The notes: generated from the sequence alone by a model not told the origin. 64,000 bases of DNA from Streptococcus catagoni (GCF_011421425.1 NZ_WPCW01000001.1:1-64000), one strand, 5' to 3'; counted from the first letter of the stretch, positions 51,728 to 63,018 are shown. Numbers and translations are program-made.

Positions 51728-52999
51728 GTGGATAAAATCATAATTGAAGGTGGGCATACCAAGCTAAGTGGTGAAGTAGTCATTGAAGGAGCTAAAAATG
51801 CTGTTTTACCTCTGTTAGCGGCAACCATTTTGCCTTCTAGTGGGAAAACCATTTTACGAAATGTACCCATACTTTCAGATGTCTATACAATGAATAATGT
51901 GGTGCGTGGTTTAAATATTCAGATAGATTTTGATGAAGACAACAAAGCTATTACAGTAGATGCTTCAGGCAAGATCTTAGATGTCGCACCTTATGAATAT
52001 GTTAGCCAAATGCGTGCTTCAATAGTTGTTTTGGGTCCAATCTTAGCGCGTAATGGTCATGCAAAAGTTTCAATGCCTGGCGGGTGTACAATTGGTAGTC
52101 GTCCTATTGACCTACATTTGAAGGGTCTAGAAGCAATGGGTGCCAAGATTACTCAAGTCAATGGTGATATTACAGCCACAGCTTCAAAGCTAAAAGGTGC
52201 TTCGATTTATATGGACTTTCCTTCTGTGGGAGCTACTCAGAACTTAATGATGGCTGCCACCCTTGCTGAAGGAACAACCGTTTTAGAAAATGCAGCCCGT
52301 GAGCCTGAAATCGTTGACCTTGCTCAATTGTTAAATAAGATGGGAGCTAAGGTTCGTGGAGCAGGTACCGAAACCTTGACCATTACAGGTGTGGATAGCC
52401 TCCACGGAGTTGATCATGATGTTGTCCAAGACCGTATCGAAGCCGGTACTTTTATGGTTGCTGCAGCCATGACCTCAGGAAATGTTCTCATCAAAGACGC
52501 TGTTTGGGAACACAATCGTCCGCTCATTTCAAAACTAATGGAAATGGGAGTTAAGGTTACAGAAGAAAAAGATGGTATCCGTGTGCAAGCTGACCGCACT
52601 TCCTTAAAACCTGTAACGGTTAAAACCCTTCCCCATCCTGGATTTCCAACTGATATGCAAGCCCAATTTACAGCATTAATGGCAGTTGTTAATGGGGAGT
52701 CTACCATGATTGAAACAGTATTTGAAAATCGCTTTCAACACTTAGAGGAAATGCGTCGTATGGGACTAAATTCTGAGGTTTTGCGTGACACTGCCATGAT
52801 TCATGGAGGACACCAGCTTCAAGGGGCTCCTGTCATGTCTACTGATTTAAGGGCTAGTGCTGCACTTATTTTAACTGGTATGGTAGCCAATGGAACAACA
52901 ACGGTTACTAAGCTAAGTCATTTAGACAGGGGTTACTACCAGTTCCATATCAAATTAGCCAAGCTAGGAGCTACTATTAAACGTGTTAATGAGGATTAG
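51728..52999 (+). CDS. murA: UDP-N-acetylglucosamine 1-carboxyvinyltransferase (MurA)
   Basis: A 423-residue enzyme adding enolpyruvate from PEP to UDP-GlcNAc, the first committed step of peptidoglycan synthesis and the fosfomycin target. The catalytic cysteine is C120 in [10 protein letters not shown], so it should be fosfomycin-sensitive. [13 protein letters not shown] is conserved. I chose GTG 51728 (MDKIIIEGG) with ATGGAG 7 nt upstream, as in other streptococcal MurA proteins, over an in-frame ATG at 51716 that is itself part of that ribosome site. Confidence 0.95.
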   Translation: MDKIIIEGGHTKLSGEVVIEGAKNAVLPLLAATILPSSGKTILRNVPILSDVYTMNNVVRGLNIQIDFDEDNKAITVDASGKILDVAPYEYVSQMRASIVVLGPILARNGHAKVSMPGGCTIGSRPIDLHLKGLEAMGAKITQVNGDITATASKLKGASIYMDFPSVGATQNLMMAATLAEGTTVLENAAREPEIVDLAQLLNKMGAKVRGAGTETLTITGVDSLHGVDHDVVQDRIEAGTFMVAAAMTSGNVLIKDAVWEHNRPLISKLMEMGVKVTEEKDGIRVQADRTSLKPVTVKTLPHPGFPTDMQAQFTALMAVVNGESTMIETVFENRFQHLEEMRRMGLNSEVLRDTAMIHGGHQLQGAPVMSTDLRASAALILTGMVANGTTTVTKLSHLDRGYYQFHIKLAKLGATIKRVNED

Positions 53000-53002
53000 T
53001 GA

Positions 53003-53191
53003 ATGTTAAAAGGTTGGAAATATGTTGTTAGGCAATTGCTGCTGATTCTAGCCGTGGCTATTTTAGCTTGTCTTTTCTTAGCAATTGGATTAATGATAGG
53101 ATATAGTTTTATTGGAGATGGACATAATCCCTTGTCCATCTTATCACTAGATAAATGGGCTGAATTAGTCACTAAATTTACAGGAAAGTAG
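53003..53191 (+). CDS. epuA: EpuA small membrane protein
   Basis: A 62-residue protein with one strong hydrophobic segment (about 11-35) after a short basic N-terminus, then GYSFIGDGHNPLSIL, the mark of the EpuA family. It is sometimes annotated as an RNA polymerase beta-subunit-like protein, which I would not rely on. Its position between murA and endA is the same in pneumococcus. It starts 3 nt after murA. Confidence 0.88.
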   Translation: MLKGWKYVVRQLLLILAVAILACLFLAIGLMIGYSFIGDGHNPLSILSLDKWAELVTKFTGK

Positions 53192-53207
53192 GCATTGCCT
53201 GCTTTTT
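53187..53207 (+). terminator. Terminator overlapping the epuA stop codon
   Basis: AGTAGGC/GCCTGCT (one G-U pair), 3-nt loop, followed by TTTTT; the epuA TAG lies in the 5' arm. Some read-through into endA is likely because endA has no obvious promoter of its own. Confidence 0.65.
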
Positions 53208-53225
53208 ATAATAAGAAGAGGTAAA

Positions 53226-54086
53226 ATGTCAAAAAAATATCATCATAGAGGCAAATACTTAAATGGCTTTCTAGCCATTTTATTAGTTTTGGGACTGACT
53301 TATCTTTTAGCCAGTCCTCAAGTGGGAACAAAAAATCCCATACAAGAAATCTACCAGAATCTTAGAGGACATAAGAGTCAGTCTCATCAGCAAAGCTCAC
53401 AGGACACTCCTAGTGAGGAACTAGCAAGATCCACCCTAACAGATAGTGTCAGACAGCAGCTGGGCAAAAGGATTGAATGGAATGGTGCTGGAGCCTTTAT
53501 TATTAATAGCAACAAAACAGACCTGGATGCAAGAGTCAGTAGCAAACCTTATGCTAACAATGAAACAAAGATTATCCAAGGTAAAAGAGTTGCAAGTAGA
53601 GCCAACGCCTTACTTGCAAAGTCTACAAGGCAATATCGTAAAAGACACCTGACTGGAAATGGCTACAGTGATTGGAAGCCTGCTGGCTGGCACCAGATAC
53701 ATGGTTTAAGTGGAGAATATGACCATGCTGTGGATAGGGGACATCTATTAGGCTATGCACTGGTAGGTGGCTTGAAAGGCTTTGATGCTTCAACAAGTAA
53801 TGTTAGTAATATCGCGACCCAATTATCTTGGGCTAATCAGGCCTACCTTCCTAACTCGACCGGTCAGAATTATTATGAAGGTCTGGTTAGAAAAGCACTT
53901 GATAAGAATAAAAGGGTTAGGTATCGGGTGACCTTAATCTATGAAGCTGATAATATCTTGGCAAATGGCAGTCATTTGGAAGCCAAGTCTGATGATGGCA
54001 GCTTAGAATTTAATGTCTTTGTGCCAAATGTTCAAAAGAATGTAAGAGTCAATTATCAAACAGGACAGGTCAGAAAATCGGCTTAA
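53226..54086 (+). CDS. endA: DNA-entry/membrane nuclease EndA type
   Basis: A 286-residue nuclease of the DNA/RNA non-specific (beta-beta-alpha-metal) family. An N-terminal membrane anchor (about 11-31) is followed by a polar linker and the catalytic domain with the DRGH motif (general base H173), the metal asparagine N204 in SWANQA and E218 in QNYYEGL. In pneumococcus EndA degrades one strand during DNA uptake and cuts neutrophil traps. Start ATG after AAGAGG. All catalytic residues are present. Confidence 0.93.
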   Translation: MSKKYHHRGKYLNGFLAILLVLGLTYLLASPQVGTKNPIQEIYQNLRGHKSQSHQQSSQDTPSEELARSTLTDSVRQQLGKRIEWNGAGAFIINSNKTDLDARVSSKPYANNETKIIQGKRVASRANALLAKSTRQYRKRHLTGNGYSDWKPAGWHQIHGLSGEYDHAVDRGHLLGYALVGGLKGFDASTSNVSNIATQLSWANQAYLPNSTGQNYYEGLVRKALDKNKRVRYRVTLIYEADNILANGSHLEAKSDDGSLEFNVFVPNVQKNVRVNYQTGQVRKSA

Positions 54087-54119
54087 GCAGTCCCACTAAG
54101 CCTGCTAGAAAAGTTTCCA

Positions 54120-54148
54120 TTGTCAATTATCTCATTTTCTGATAAAAT
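54120..54148 (+). promoter_or_regulatory. Promoter of pheS
   Basis: TTGTCA (54120-54125), 17-nt spacer, extended -10 TGATAAAAT (54140-54148), directly upstream of the T-box leader. Confidence 0.75.
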
Positions 54149-54154
54149 AAGAGT

Positions 54155-54354
54155 AATTGAATAGAGGTCAGTGAGACTAGTAATAACAGGGAAATTAACA
54201 GGGAGTGAAGGCCTTAGACTGTAAGCCTTCTTGATGAAAGTGTTATGAATTCACTCATAGATGACTTGAAATTAAGGTCTGAACAATCAGATAAAAACGG
54301 ATGGTACCGCGTGTCAACGCTCCGCAAAGAAGTGGAGTAGTGGCACGCTTTTTT
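54155..54354 (+). promoter_or_regulatory. T-box leader, tRNA-Phe responsive
   Basis: The universal T-box sequence TGGTACCGCG is at 54302-54311; a terminator (54309-54354: GCGTG...CACGC with inner CTCC/GGAG, then Ts) overlaps it, and Stem I lies at about 54160-54280. TTC at 54250-54252, inside the Stem I region, is the likely specifier codon. Uncharged tRNA-Phe would stabilise the antiterminator and allow pheS transcription. Confidence 0.92.
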
Positions 54355-54380
54355 CTTTATCTACGCAAGAAGGGAATAAC

Positions 54381-55424
54381 ATGGATTTACAAATACAATT
54401 AGAAGAACTTAGAAATCAAACATTGGAGCAATTAAAAAAGCTTGATGGTGATCATAGCAAAGAATTACAAGACTTAAAAGTTTCTGTTTTAGGGAAAAAA
54501 GGCTCTCTCACAGAGCTTTTAAAGGGTCTAAAAGATCTTTCAGCTGATATGAGACCTATAGTGGGAAAAGAAGTTAATAAGCTTCGTGATGACCTCAATC
54601 AGGCCTTTGACCAGCAATCAAAAATTGTCGAAGCAGCAAAAATTAAGGCTCAGTTGGAAGCAGAAAGTATTGATGTTACTCTACCTGGACGACAAATCAA
54701 TCTTGGGAATCGTCATGTATTGACACAAACCAGCCAAGAAATTGAAGATATCTTTTTAGGCATGGGCTTTCAAATTGTTGATGGTTTTGAAGTAGAAAGA
54801 GACTACTACAACTTTGAAAGAATGAACCTGCCAAAAGACCACCCAGCAAGAGACATGCAAGATACTTTTTATATCACTGAAGAAATCTTGTTACGTACCC
54901 ATACCAGCCCTGTTCAGGCTCGTACTTTGGACCAACATGACTTTACTAAGGGACCACTTAAAATGATCTCACCAGGGCGTGTCTTCAGAAGAGACACAGA
55001 TGATGCTACGCACTCACACCAGTTCCATCAAATTGAAGGACTAGTCGTTGGGAAAAATATTTCAATGGGAGATTTAAAAGGTACCCTTGAAATGATTATC
55101 AAAAAGATGTTCGGTGATGAACGAAAGATTCGTTTACGTCCATCTTATTTCCCATTCACAGAGCCTTCTGTAGAAGTGGATGTTTCCTGCTTTAAATGTG
55201 GTGGTAAAGGCTGTAATGTCTGCAAGAAAACAGGATGGATTGAAATTCTTGGAGCAGGTATGGTACACCCAAGTGTGCTTGAGATGTCTGGTGTAGATGC
55301 TGAAGAATACTCAGGATTTGCCTTTGGTCTAGGCCAAGAACGTATCGCTATGCTTCGTTATGGTATCAATGATATACGTGGTTTTTATCAAGGTGACGCC
55401 AGATTCTCACAACAATTTAAATAA
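54381..55424 (+). CDS. pheS: Phenylalanyl-tRNA synthetase alpha subunit
   Basis: A 347-residue class II synthetase subunit. It has an N-terminal coiled coil (about 1-85), motif 2 ([10 protein letters not shown]..., [22 protein letters not shown]) and motif 3 ([15 protein letters not shown]), plus the cysteine-rich [17 protein letters not shown] insert. It charges tRNA-Phe with PheT. Regulated by the T-box upstream. Confidence 0.97.
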   Translation: MDLQIQLEELRNQTLEQLKKLDGDHSKELQDLKVSVLGKKGSLTELLKGLKDLSADMRPIVGKEVNKLRDDLNQAFDQQSKIVEAAKIKAQLEAESIDVTLPGRQINLGNRHVLTQTSQEIEDIFLGMGFQIVDGFEVERDYYNFERMNLPKDHPARDMQDTFYITEEILLRTHTSPVQARTLDQHDFTKGPLKMISPGRVFRRDTDDATHSHQFHQIEGLVVGKNISMGDLKGTLEMIIKKMFGDERKIRLRPSYFPFTEPSVEVDVSCFKCGGKGCNVCKKTGWIEILGAGMVHPSVLEMSGVDAEEYSGFAFGLGQERIAMLRYGINDIRGFYQGDARFSQQFK

Positions 55425-55450
55425 TCAGGGTGCCATTATTAAGAAATAGC

Positions 55451-55512
55451 TTAAGTCCTAATGAGTAGTGAACGATTGTTTGCTGGCTGCTTGCCTTGTA
55501 GCTAGGACTTAA
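55451..55512. repeat. Inverted repeat between pheS and pheT
   Basis: Perfect 10-bp arms TTAAGTCCTA (55451-55460) and TAGGACTTAA (55503-55512) with a 42-nt loop and no U-run, so probably an RNA stability or processing structure rather than a terminator. Confidence 0.45.
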
Positions 55513-55548
55513 AGAAAAGATTGTGAAATGATAGAAAGAAAGTGAAAT

Positions 55549-57954
55549 ATGTTAGTATCCTATAAGTGGTTAAAAGAGTTGGTTGATATCAATGTAGCGC
55601 CAAAAGATCTGGCTGAAAAAATGTCAACAACAGGTATTGAAGTAGAAGGTGTAGAAGTACCCTCAGAAGGTCTTTCAAAAATAGTAGTAGGGCACGTACT
55701 AACTTGTCAAGATGTCCCAGAAACACACTTATATCTTTGTCAGGTAGACACAGGAGACGAAGAACCAAGACAAATTGTCTGTGGAGCACCAAATGTCACA
55801 GCTGGCATTAAGGTAATTGTTGCTCTTCCAGGAGCACGCATTGCTGATAATTATAAAATCAAAAAAGGTAAAATTCGAGGAATGGAATCCTTAGGTATGA
55901 TCTGCTCCCTACAGGAACTAGGTCGTCCTGATGCTATTATCCCTAAAGAATTTTCAGAAGGCATTCAAATCCTACCTGAAAATGCCATTCCTGGTGACAG
56001 TGTTTTCCCATATCTGGACATGGATGATGACATTATTGAATTATCCATCACACCAAACCGTGCAGATGCTCTATCCATGCGCGGCGTTGCCCACGAAGTG
56101 GCAGCAATCTATGGAAAATCCGTCCACTTCCCTGAAAAAAAATTGCAAGAAGCTGATAAGGACAGTTCTGAGGCTATAGAGGTAGAAATAGCAACTGATA
56201 AGGTTCTAACCTATGCCAGCCGGGTTATTGAAAACGTGACAGTCCAATCCAGTCCACAGTGGTTACAAAATCTACTGATGAATGCTGGCATTCGTCCTAT
56301 CAATAATGTGGTTGATGTTACCAATTATGTCCTTCTTTATTTTGGACAACCCATGCATGCCTTTGACTTGGATAAGTTTGAATCTAAGAAAATTGTAGCA
56401 CGCAATGCCCGTCCTGGTGAAAAACTTGTCACACTTGATGGTGAAGAAAGAGAATTAATTGCTGAGGATATTCTTATTTCAGTGAATGACAAGGCAGTTG
56501 CTCTAGCTGGAGTCATGGGTGGTAAAGAGACAGAAATCAATCAAACCTCTAAAAATGTTGTCTTAGAAGCAGCAGTCTTTGATGGCAAATCTGTCCGTAA
56601 AACAAGCAGTCGTTTAAATTTACGTTCAGAAAGTTCTTCACGTTTTGAAAAGGGAGTTAACTACGATACTGTTCTTGAGGCCTTAAACTTTGCTACTGCA
56701 ATGATTCAAGAATTGGCAGGAGGAAGTGTGCTTGCTGGCGTGCAAGAAGCAGGGACGCTACCCAAAGAACCTGTCCAAGTGTCAACAAGCCTTGATTATG
56801 TGAATATCCGTTTAGGAACTGAATTAAGCTATGCTGATATGGAATCAATCTTTGCCAAACTTGGTTTTGGCTTAAGTGGTGATGCTCAAAACTTTACAGT
56901 TTCAGTACCTCGTCGCCGTTGGGATATTAGTATCCAAGCTGACTTGGTTGAAGAAATTGCGCGTATTTATGGTTATGATAAACTGCCAACCACTCTGCCA
57001 GAAGCAGGCGGAACAGCTGGTGAATTAACAAAATCTCAGGATTTAAGCAGAAAAATTCGGACCATAGCAGAAGGTTCTGGATTAACAGAAATCAATTCCT
57101 ACACCTTAACCACACCAGAAAAAGCAGTGGAATTTGCTTTGCAACCAAGTCATTTGACTGAATTAATGTGGCCAATGACTGTAGAACGTTCTGTTTTAAG
57201 ACAAAATATGCTATCTGGTATCTTAGACACCATTTCTTATAACGTAGCACGTAAAAATCAAAACCTGGCTCTTTATGAAATTGGAAAGGTCTTCCAGCAA
57301 GAGAAGGATCCAAAAGAAGATCTACCACATGAAATCAATACCTTTGCCTTTGCTATTTCTGGATTGATTAGAGAAAAAGATTTTCAAACTCAAGCCTTTC
57401 CTGTTGATTTTTATTATGCCAAAGGAATTGTTGAAAGTCTCTTTGAAAAATTAGATATCACAGTTAGCTTCCAAGTAGAAAAGGATCTGACTTCTATGCA
57501 TCCTGGTAGAACTGCTAAAATAGTTCTAGACGGAGAAGTGATAGGATTTGTTGGTCAGGTGCATCCGCAAACTGCCAATGACTACGATATTCCTGAGACC
57601 TATGGTGCTGAGTTGAATTTAGAAGCCATCGAAAAAGCTTTACATGACAATCAAAGCTTCCAGGAGATTACAAAGGTACCAGCCGTATCTCGTGATATTG
57701 CCCTCCTTCTCAATCAGACAGTTAGCCATCAAGAAATTATTGATGTTATCCAATCTGTCGGCATTAAGACCCTAAAAAGCATTAAATTGTTTGATGTTTA
57801 TGCTGGAGAAAACATCGAAGAAGGTAAAAAATCAATGGCTTATAGCCTAAGCTTCCAAACTCCTAAGGAAAGTCTAAGAGATGAAGAAGTAAGCAAATAT
57901 GTTGAAAAAATAACAAAAGCACTGGAAATGCAAATTGGTGCTCAGATTAGATAG
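55549..57954 (+). CDS. pheT: Phenylalanyl-tRNA synthetase beta subunit
   Basis: An 801-residue subunit: N-terminal tRNA-binding OB domain (about 40-150), B3/B4 editing domain, B5 domain, class II-like core and C-terminal FDX-ACB domain ([16 protein letters not shown] onward). It edits mischarged Tyr-tRNA-Phe. Full length for streptococci. It follows pheS after 124 bp, where some streptococci carry an acetyltransferase gene; here the gap is non-coding. Confidence 0.97.
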   Translation: MLVSYKWLKELVDINVAPKDLAEKMSTTGIEVEGVEVPSEGLSKIVVGHVLTCQDVPETHLYLCQVDTGDEEPRQIVCGAPNVTAGIKVIVALPGARIADNYKIKKGKIRGMESLGMICSLQELGRPDAIIPKEFSEGIQILPENAIPGDSVFPYLDMDDDIIELSITPNRADALSMRGVAHEVAAIYGKSVHFPEKKLQEADKDSSEAIEVEIATDKVLTYASRVIENVTVQSSPQWLQNLLMNAGIRPINNVVDVTNYVLLYFGQPMHAFDLDKFESKKIVARNARPGEKLVTLDGEERELIAEDILISVNDKAVALAGVMGGKETEINQTSKNVVLEAAVFDGKSVRKTSSRLNLRSESSSRFEKGVNYDTVLEALNFATAMIQELAGGSVLAGVQEAGTLPKEPVQVSTSLDYVNIRLGTELSYADMESIFAKLGFGLSGDAQNFTVSVPRRRWDISIQADLVEEIARIYGYDKLPTTLPEAGGTAGELTKSQDLSRKIRTIAEGSGLTEINSYTLTTPEKAVEFALQPSHLTELMWPMTVERSVLRQNMLSGILDTISYNVARKNQNLALYEIGKVFQQEKDPKEDLPHEINTFAFAISGLIREKDFQTQAFPVDFYYAKGIVESLFEKLDITVSFQVEKDLTSMHPGRTAKIVLDGEVIGFVGQVHPQTANDYDIPETYGAELNLEAIEKALHDNQSFQEITKVPAVSRDIALLLNQTVSHQEIIDVIQSVGIKTLKSIKLFDVYAGENIEEGKKSMAYSLSFQTPKESLRDEEVSKYVEKITKALEMQIGAQIR

Positions 57955-57959
57955 TTTAC

Positions 57960-57990
57960 AAGAGGGGTTCTTTTATATAAAGAGCTCTTT
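57960..57990 (+). terminator. Probable terminator of pheT
   Basis: GTTCTTT pairs with AAAGAGC (one wobble), with further AAGAG/CTCTT pairing outside, followed by Ts. It overlaps the start of the next promoter. Confidence 0.5.
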
Positions 57991-57991
57991 T

Positions 57992-58000
57992 TGCTATAAT
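57992..58000 (+). promoter_or_regulatory. Extended -10 promoter of the OsmC-family gene
   Basis: TGCTATAAT, 26 nt ahead of the start codon. Confidence 0.6.
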
Positions 58001-58026
58001 AAAGCTAAAATAGTGGGGGAAATAAG

Positions 58027-58407
58027 ATGTATCAAACAAAAATAAACAGTATTGGCTACTTACAGACCTCTTCTCAGGCTTATGGAGAATCAGTAGAACT
58101 TTTTGCTGATACCGACCTGGGGGAAACACCAATGAGTCTGGTAACCATTGCTCTTGCTTCCTGTGTTAACATGTGTGTGCAATCCTTTTTTTACCATCGT
58201 TTTTCACAGAAAGACGTTCAGGTAAGAACCAATGCCCAGCTCTCAGAAAGAAGTGTTTTCTTGCAGATTGAGATCCTTGGGCAGGATACCTTAGAAGTGG
58301 CCAGTAAAGAGCAGCTTATTAGCTTTATAGAAAGCCATTGTAAGGTCAAGAAACTATTGGCTACAGATATTCATTTTGACTATGAGTTTTCTGGATCAAA
58401 AGAGTGA
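58027..58407 (+). CDS. OsmC/Ohr-family protein
   Basis: A 126-residue OsmC-fold protein with the two conserved cysteines, in ALASCVNMCVQ (C46) and ESHCKVKKLL (C104), that reduce organic peroxides with thiols. It belongs to the general OsmC branch rather than clearly Ohr. Cytoplasmic. Start ATG after GGGGGAAAT. It is followed directly by a decayed ABC-transporter gene. Confidence 0.82.
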   Translation: MYQTKINSIGYLQTSSQAYGESVELFADTDLGETPMSLVTIALASCVNMCVQSFFYHRFSQKDVQVRTNAQLSERSVFLQIEILGQDTLEVASKEQLISFIESHCKVKKLLATDIHFDYEFSGSKE

Positions 58408-58419
58408 ATGGGATGATAA

Positions 58420-58656
58420 GGGAGTTTAGGGAGGTTTTTAGCAATTAATGATCCTGCCTTAATCTTAGCTGATGAACCTACAGCTAGCTTAGATACTGAA
58501 AAAGCTTATCAAGTAGTAGTCTTATTAGCACAGGAATGTCGTGAAAAAAGGAAGAGCATCATTATGGTAACCCACGATAGAAGGATGATTAAAGACTGCG
58601 ACCAGGTCTATAAGATTGAAGATGATCTAGTAAGTAAAGAAGCACAAAAGAGTTAG
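58420..58656 (+). pseudogene. C-terminal fragment of an ABC transporter ATP-binding protein
   Basis: A frame without a start codon encodes the Walker B segment ALILADEPTASLD, then the switch histidine in IIMVTHD and about 30 further residues, ending at TAG 58656. The Walker A and signature motifs are missing; the frame is closed upstream by TAA (58417-58419). It looks like the remains of a LolD/MacB-type exporter ATPase. No permease gene is adjacent. It cannot make a working ATPase. Confidence 0.85.
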
Positions 58657-58686
58657 GAAGCTTATTATAAGCTTCCTAACTCTTTT
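58646..58686. terminator. Bidirectional terminator with a 19-bp perfect stem
   Basis: Arms 58646-58664 and 58668-58686 pair perfectly around a 3-nt TTA loop, with A- and T-rich outer ends, so each strand ends in a U-run. It separates the rightward ABC fragment (whose stop lies in the stem) from the leftward metallopeptidase gene. Confidence 0.92.
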
Positions 58687-58690
58687 TGTC

Positions 58691-59599
58691 TTATAAATCA
58701 TTATAGGGAACAGCAAAGGTATCACCATGCTTAAAGTCGCCATAGTTAAAACCTCTGTTAAACCATTTTTGTCGTTGTTTGGAGCTGCCATGGGTAAAAC
58801 TATCTGGAACAATTCGTCCATAGGCTTTCTTTTGAAGCTGATCATCGCCAACAGCACCTGCTGCAGTCAGAGCCTCTTCAATATCACCCTTGTCTAGTAG
58901 GTCTTGCCCCTGGACATAGTGTGACCAGGCCCCAGCATAATAGTCAGCCTGTAATTCTAATTGGACATTGAGCTGGTTGACTTCTTTGTTACTTTTTCCT
59001 TGACGAGCTCGGGCATACTTTTCCATTGTTCCTAGTTCGTTTTGCACATGATGGCCTACTTCATGGGCAATGACATAGGCCATTGCAAAGTCTCCAGCGG
59101 CTCCATACTTGGAGGAGAGCTCATCATAGAAGGAGATGTCTAAATAAACCTTATTGTCTCCTGGGCAATAAAAGGGTCCGGAAGCAGCCTGCCCAGTCCC
59201 ACAAGCTGTCCGGGTTGAGCCTGTGTACAAGACTAGAGTAGGCTTTTTATAAGTTAAGCCTTCTTCTTTAAATGTTTTTGTCCAATAATCTTCGGTAGAG
59301 GCAAAAACCTTACTGACGAATTCAACCTGCTTATCATCGGCCTTATCTCCACTGGTTCTGGTCACCCTGGTTGACTGATAATTATTGCTATGTTGTGATT
59401 GGCCTCCACTTAATATGCCTGAGAGCCCACCGCCTCCTATGAGGATGATAAGGATTAAAAGAACAAGCTTTGTCTTCCAACTCCCACTTGAAAAAAGAAC
59501 TTGCAGCAGCCTGCCAGAACGTCCACTAGTGTAGGAATCTGAGGATTGACCACGACGATCTTCAACATTTTGGCTTTCTCTTAGCTTGTCAGTCTTCAT
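58691..59599 (-). CDS. Neutral zinc metallopeptidase, YpfJ family
   Basis: A 302-residue protein: polar N-terminus (1-40), one membrane segment (about 44-63), then an extracytoplasmic domain with the zinc motif HEVGHH (H179, E180, H183) and SGPFYCPGDNKVYLDI just before it. It belongs to the putative neutral zinc metallopeptidase family (YpfJ); the substrate is unknown. Topology suggests an enzyme facing the outside. Start ATG at 59599 after AAGGAGACG on the minus strand; single gene. Confidence 0.88.
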   Translation of the reverse strand: MKTDKLRESQNVEDRRGQSSDSYTSGRSGRLLQVLFSSGSWKTKLVLLILIILIGGGGLSGILSGGQSQHSNNYQSTRVTRTSGDKADDKQVEFVSKVFASTEDYWTKTFKEEGLTYKKPTLVLYTGSTRTACGTGQAASGPFYCPGDNKVYLDISFYDELSSKYGAAGDFAMAYVIAHEVGHHVQNELGTMEKYARARQGKSNKEVNQLNVQLELQADYYAGAWSHYVQGQDLLDKGDIEEALTAAGAVGDDQLQKKAYGRIVPDSFTHGSSKQRQKWFNRGFNYGDFKHGDTFAVPYNDL

Positions 59600-59732
59600 C
59601 TTCGTCTCCTTGAATTTCTTTTAAAACTATTATAAAGGATTTTTATGAGAATTGCATGATTATTTAACTTAAATTTTCTCTTTCTTTAGCAAGAGGAGCT
59701 GCTTTTTTCTTAATGGAAAATCCTTGTCTATT

Positions 59733-59741
59733 TGCTATAAT
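59733..59741 (+). promoter_or_regulatory. Extended -10 promoter of rexBA
   Basis: TGCTATAAT at 59733-59741, with a weak TGGAAA at 59714-59719; 34 nt before rexB. Confidence 0.6.
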
Positions 59742-59775
59742 AGTAAAGACAAGGCTAAACTAAAAGAGGGACATT

Positions 59776-62700
59776 ATGAGGTTACTTTATACAGAAATCC
59801 ATTATTCTATAAGGGAAATATTAACAAAAGAAGCACACGACTATGCTAAAAAGGGCTACCGTGTTTTTTATATTGCCCCAAGCTCCCTTTCATTTGAAAA
59901 AGAAAGAGCCGTTTTAGAAGAGCTTCCAGAAGAAGCTTCTTTTGATATTACCATTACACGTTTTGCTCAAATGGCTCGCTATTTTACGCTTAATAGCCAA
60001 AAAAATACTGAGAACCTAGATGATAATGCCTTGACAATGTTGATATATAAAGCACTTTTACAAATTGATGAGAAGGATTTGTTACTCTATAGTGCCTTAA
60101 AAGCAGATTTAACCTTTATTCAGGAACTACTGGATTTGTATAAGGAGTTGAAGACTAGTCAGTTAAGTGTCTTTGACTTAGTGCTAGAAAATGAGGCAAA
60201 AAAACAGGATCTGATTACCATTTTTACGAAATTAGATGAGCTCCTCAGTCAGACCAATTACACCTTCTCAAGCAAGCTGATAGACTTTGCAGAAGAGATC
60301 GAAAGTGGTCATCTGGATCAAAATTTAGCCAAAACAGTTATTATTATTGATGGTTTTACACGTTTTTCAGCAGAAGAAGAGTATCTCATTCACCAGCTTA
60401 ATAAGCGATGCAAAGATATCATTATTGGGACTTATATCAGTAAAAAAGCTTATAAAACTAACTTTTTTGCAGGAAATGTCTATGAGGCTAGTTTAGATTT
60501 TGTGGCTAAATTGGCTGCTGACTACCAAAGAAAACCCGAGTATGTAGAAGGAGTGAAGGAGTATTGCCAAAGCTTTCAGAAGCTTTCTCACTTCTTTGAA
60601 GCTAAGCATGACTTTACTCAATTGGAACCATTGCTGGAGGAAGAAGATAAAAAGCACATCAGTATCTGGCAAAACAGTGACCAAAAAGAAGAAATTGAAA
60701 ATGTTGCTAAAGACATCCGTCAAAAGCTCTATACGGGCCATCGTTATAAGGATATTTTAGTATTATTGGGTGACGTTGAGGCTTATCAATTACAAATTGG
60801 ACATATTTTTGATAAGTTTGACATTCCTTACTATTTTGGAAAGGCAGAGACAATGTCTCACCATCCTCTGGTTCAGTTTATAGATTCCCTAGAAAGGTGT
60901 AAACGATATAACTGGCGCAGAGAAGATCTTATTAATCTCCTAAAATCAGGACTCTTTTCTAAAATCACAGAGAATGAATTAGATCATTTTGAATCTTATT
61001 TGGATTTTGCTGATATTCATGGTTATACAAAGTTTTCTAAAGATTTCACCATTAATTCAAAAGCTAAGCAGGATAAGCTTAAGTTTGACCTGAAGTCCCT
61101 AAATCAACAGAGAAAGCTAGTCTTTTTTCCACTTCAAAAACTCTTTAAGAGTCAAAAACAATTGGGTTCTTCATTGATCAAACAGGTAATGGCATTCTTT
61201 TCGGAGATCTCCTTGGCAGCTAATTTTCAAAAAATGAGCCAGGGACAAAATGAAACGATTCTGGAAAGAGAAGAGCAGGTTTGGAAGACCTTTACAGATA
61301 TTTTAGAACATTTTTATCATATTTTTTCTGATCAGAAAATGACTCTAGATGAAGCACTTTCTCTGATAAAGGTTGCTATGCTGTCAGCTGATTACCGTGT
61401 CATTCCTGGAAATCTTGATGTTGTTTCTGTCAAATCCTATGATTTGATTGAACCCCATCATAAAGCCTTTGTCTATGCTATTGGTTTGACCCAGTCCAAC
61501 TTTCCAAAGGTAGTGATCAACCATAGCCTCATCAGTGATCAGGAGAGGGCTAAAACAAATGAATTGAGACAGGCCTTTAAACATTTTGATATTGCCAGTG
61601 AAGAAAGTGGTAAAAAAGGTCTCTACACTGCCTTATCCTTATTTAATGCAGCCCAGGATCAGCTGATTTTGAGTTCACCCCTGGTTTTAAATGAGGTCAG
61701 TGAAGAGCAATCTGTCTACTTAAAGGAATTGCTTTCCTTTGGAGTTCCCTTTATTGAAAAGGATCGGGAGCCCTTAACCAATCTGGATGCTGATATTGGT
61801 AACTATAAATCTCTCTTATCTAAAATGATTGAGATTAATCGGAGTGAGCTGGACTTAAATCCTGATGAAAAGAATTTCTGGACTGTTATGCTCCGCTATT
61901 TGAAAAAAAGACTGGAAGCTAATACACTCTTTTGGGAGCAAAATCCTAATCATATCCAAACAAAAACTGTTTCAGAAGAGGTTATGAACCTACGTTTTCC
62001 AGAAGATAAGCCCCTTAACCTTTCTACTTCTGCACTGACTATTTATTATGAAAACCAATATAAGTATTTCTTACAATATGTCCTTGAACTTCAGGAATTA
62101 GAATCCATTCATCCAGATGCTAGACATCATGGAACCTACTTACATAGGGTTTTTGAGATGGTTCTTGCTGATCAAAGTCAGATCTCTTTTGATGAAAAGG
62201 TGGATAAGGCTTTGCAAGTGGTTAATCAAGAAAAGATTTTCAAACAATTTTACCAAGAAGATGCAGAAGCAAAGTACAGTCTTAGGGTTCTAGAAGATAT
62301 TGTCAAAGCCACAGCCAGTGTCCTTAAGATCAATCAGACTATAGAAACGCTAAGGCAGGAAGAAAGATTTAAGCTGCCCCTAGGGGACAAGCTTATCATT
62401 AGTGGAACTATTGATCGAATTGATCGTTTATCAGATCAAAGTCTTGGTGTGGTTGACTATAAGTCAAGTCCCAATAAGTTCGATATTGAAAAGTTTTATA
62501 ATGGTTTAAATTCACAGTTGATCACTTATTTGAATGCTTTACAAGAGGTGATGAAGGAAGATAAGTCCAGCAAGCTTTTTGGAGCCATGTATTTACATAT
62601 GCAAGAGCCCAAAATGGATCTGTCTCATTTCAAAAATGTCGATGAAAAACTGATTGAAAAGGTATATGATGACCTTAAATATAAGGGAATCTTCCTAGAA

Positions 62701-63018
62701 ACTGAAAAAGATAAGCTTGCTAATGGCTTATATCAGATTAAAAATAATATTTTTACAGCAGAAGAGTTGGAACTGTTACTGGCTTATAACCAGAATCTCT
62801 TTTTAAAAACAGAAGGAGCCATTCGTCGGGGACACTTTTTGATTAATCCTTATACCGAAGATGGTAAGACAGTAAAGGGTGATCAATTAAAGGCTATTAC
62901 GCGTTTTGAATCAGACTTGGATTTAGGCCAAGCCAGACATCTCCTTAAACTTCCGGCTAAAGAAAAACGTCAGGGCTTCTTAGAGCTCATGCGAAATGAA
63001 CAAAAAGGAGGTCTCTAA
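59776..63018 (+). CDS. rexB: ATP-dependent exonuclease subunit RexB (AddB-type)
   Basis: A 1080-residue subunit of the RecBCD-like RexAB/AddAB complex that resects double-strand breaks to a Chi site. The N-terminus ([22 protein letters not shown]) has no Walker A motif, as in other streptococcal RexB. The C-terminal nuclease shows GVVDYKSS (D894, K896). The cysteines of the AddB iron-sulfur cluster are absent, also usual for RexB. Its stop overlaps the rexA start (TAATG). Confidence 0.95.
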   Translation: MRLLYTEIHYSIREILTKEAHDYAKKGYRVFYIAPSSLSFEKERAVLEELPEEASFDITITRFAQMARYFTLNSQKNTENLDDNALTMLIYKALLQIDEKDLLLYSALKADLTFIQELLDLYKELKTSQLSVFDLVLENEAKKQDLITIFTKLDELLSQTNYTFSSKLIDFAEEIESGHLDQNLAKTVIIIDGFTRFSAEEEYLIHQLNKRCKDIIIGTYISKKAYKTNFFAGNVYEASLDFVAKLAADYQRKPEYVEGVKEYCQSFQKLSHFFEAKHDFTQLEPLLEEEDKKHISIWQNSDQKEEIENVAKDIRQKLYTGHRYKDILVLLGDVEAYQLQIGHIFDKFDIPYYFGKAETMSHHPLVQFIDSLERCKRYNWRREDLINLLKSGLFSKITENELDHFESYLDFADIHGYTKFSKDFTINSKAKQDKLKFDLKSLNQQRKLVFFPLQKLFKSQKQLGSSLIKQVMAFFSEISLAANFQKMSQGQNETILEREEQVWKTFTDILEHFYHIFSDQKMTLDEALSLIKVAMLSADYRVIPGNLDVVSVKSYDLIEPHHKAFVYAIGLTQSNFPKVVINHSLISDQERAKTNELRQAFKHFDIASEESGKKGLYTALSLFNAAQDQLILSSPLVLNEVSEEQSVYLKELLSFGVPFIEKDREPLTNLDADIGNYKSLLSKMIEINRSELDLNPDEKNFWTVMLRYLKKRLEANTLFWEQNPNHIQTKTVSEEVMNLRFPEDKPLNLSTSALTIYYENQYKYFLQYVLELQELESIHPDARHHGTYLHRVFEMVLADQSQISFDEKVDKALQVVNQEKIFKQFYQEDAEAKYSLRVLEDIVKATASVLKINQTIETLRQEERFKLPLGDKLIISGTIDRIDRLSDQSLGVVDYKSSPNKFDIEKFYNGLNSQLITYLNALQEVMKEDKSSKLFGAMYLHMQEPKMDLSHFKNVDEKLIEKVYDDLKYKGIFLETEKDKLANGLYQIKNNIFTAEELELLLAYNQNLFLKTEGAIRRGHFLINPYTEDGKTVKGDQLKAITRFESDLDLGQARHLLKLPAKEKRQGFLELMRNEQKGGL

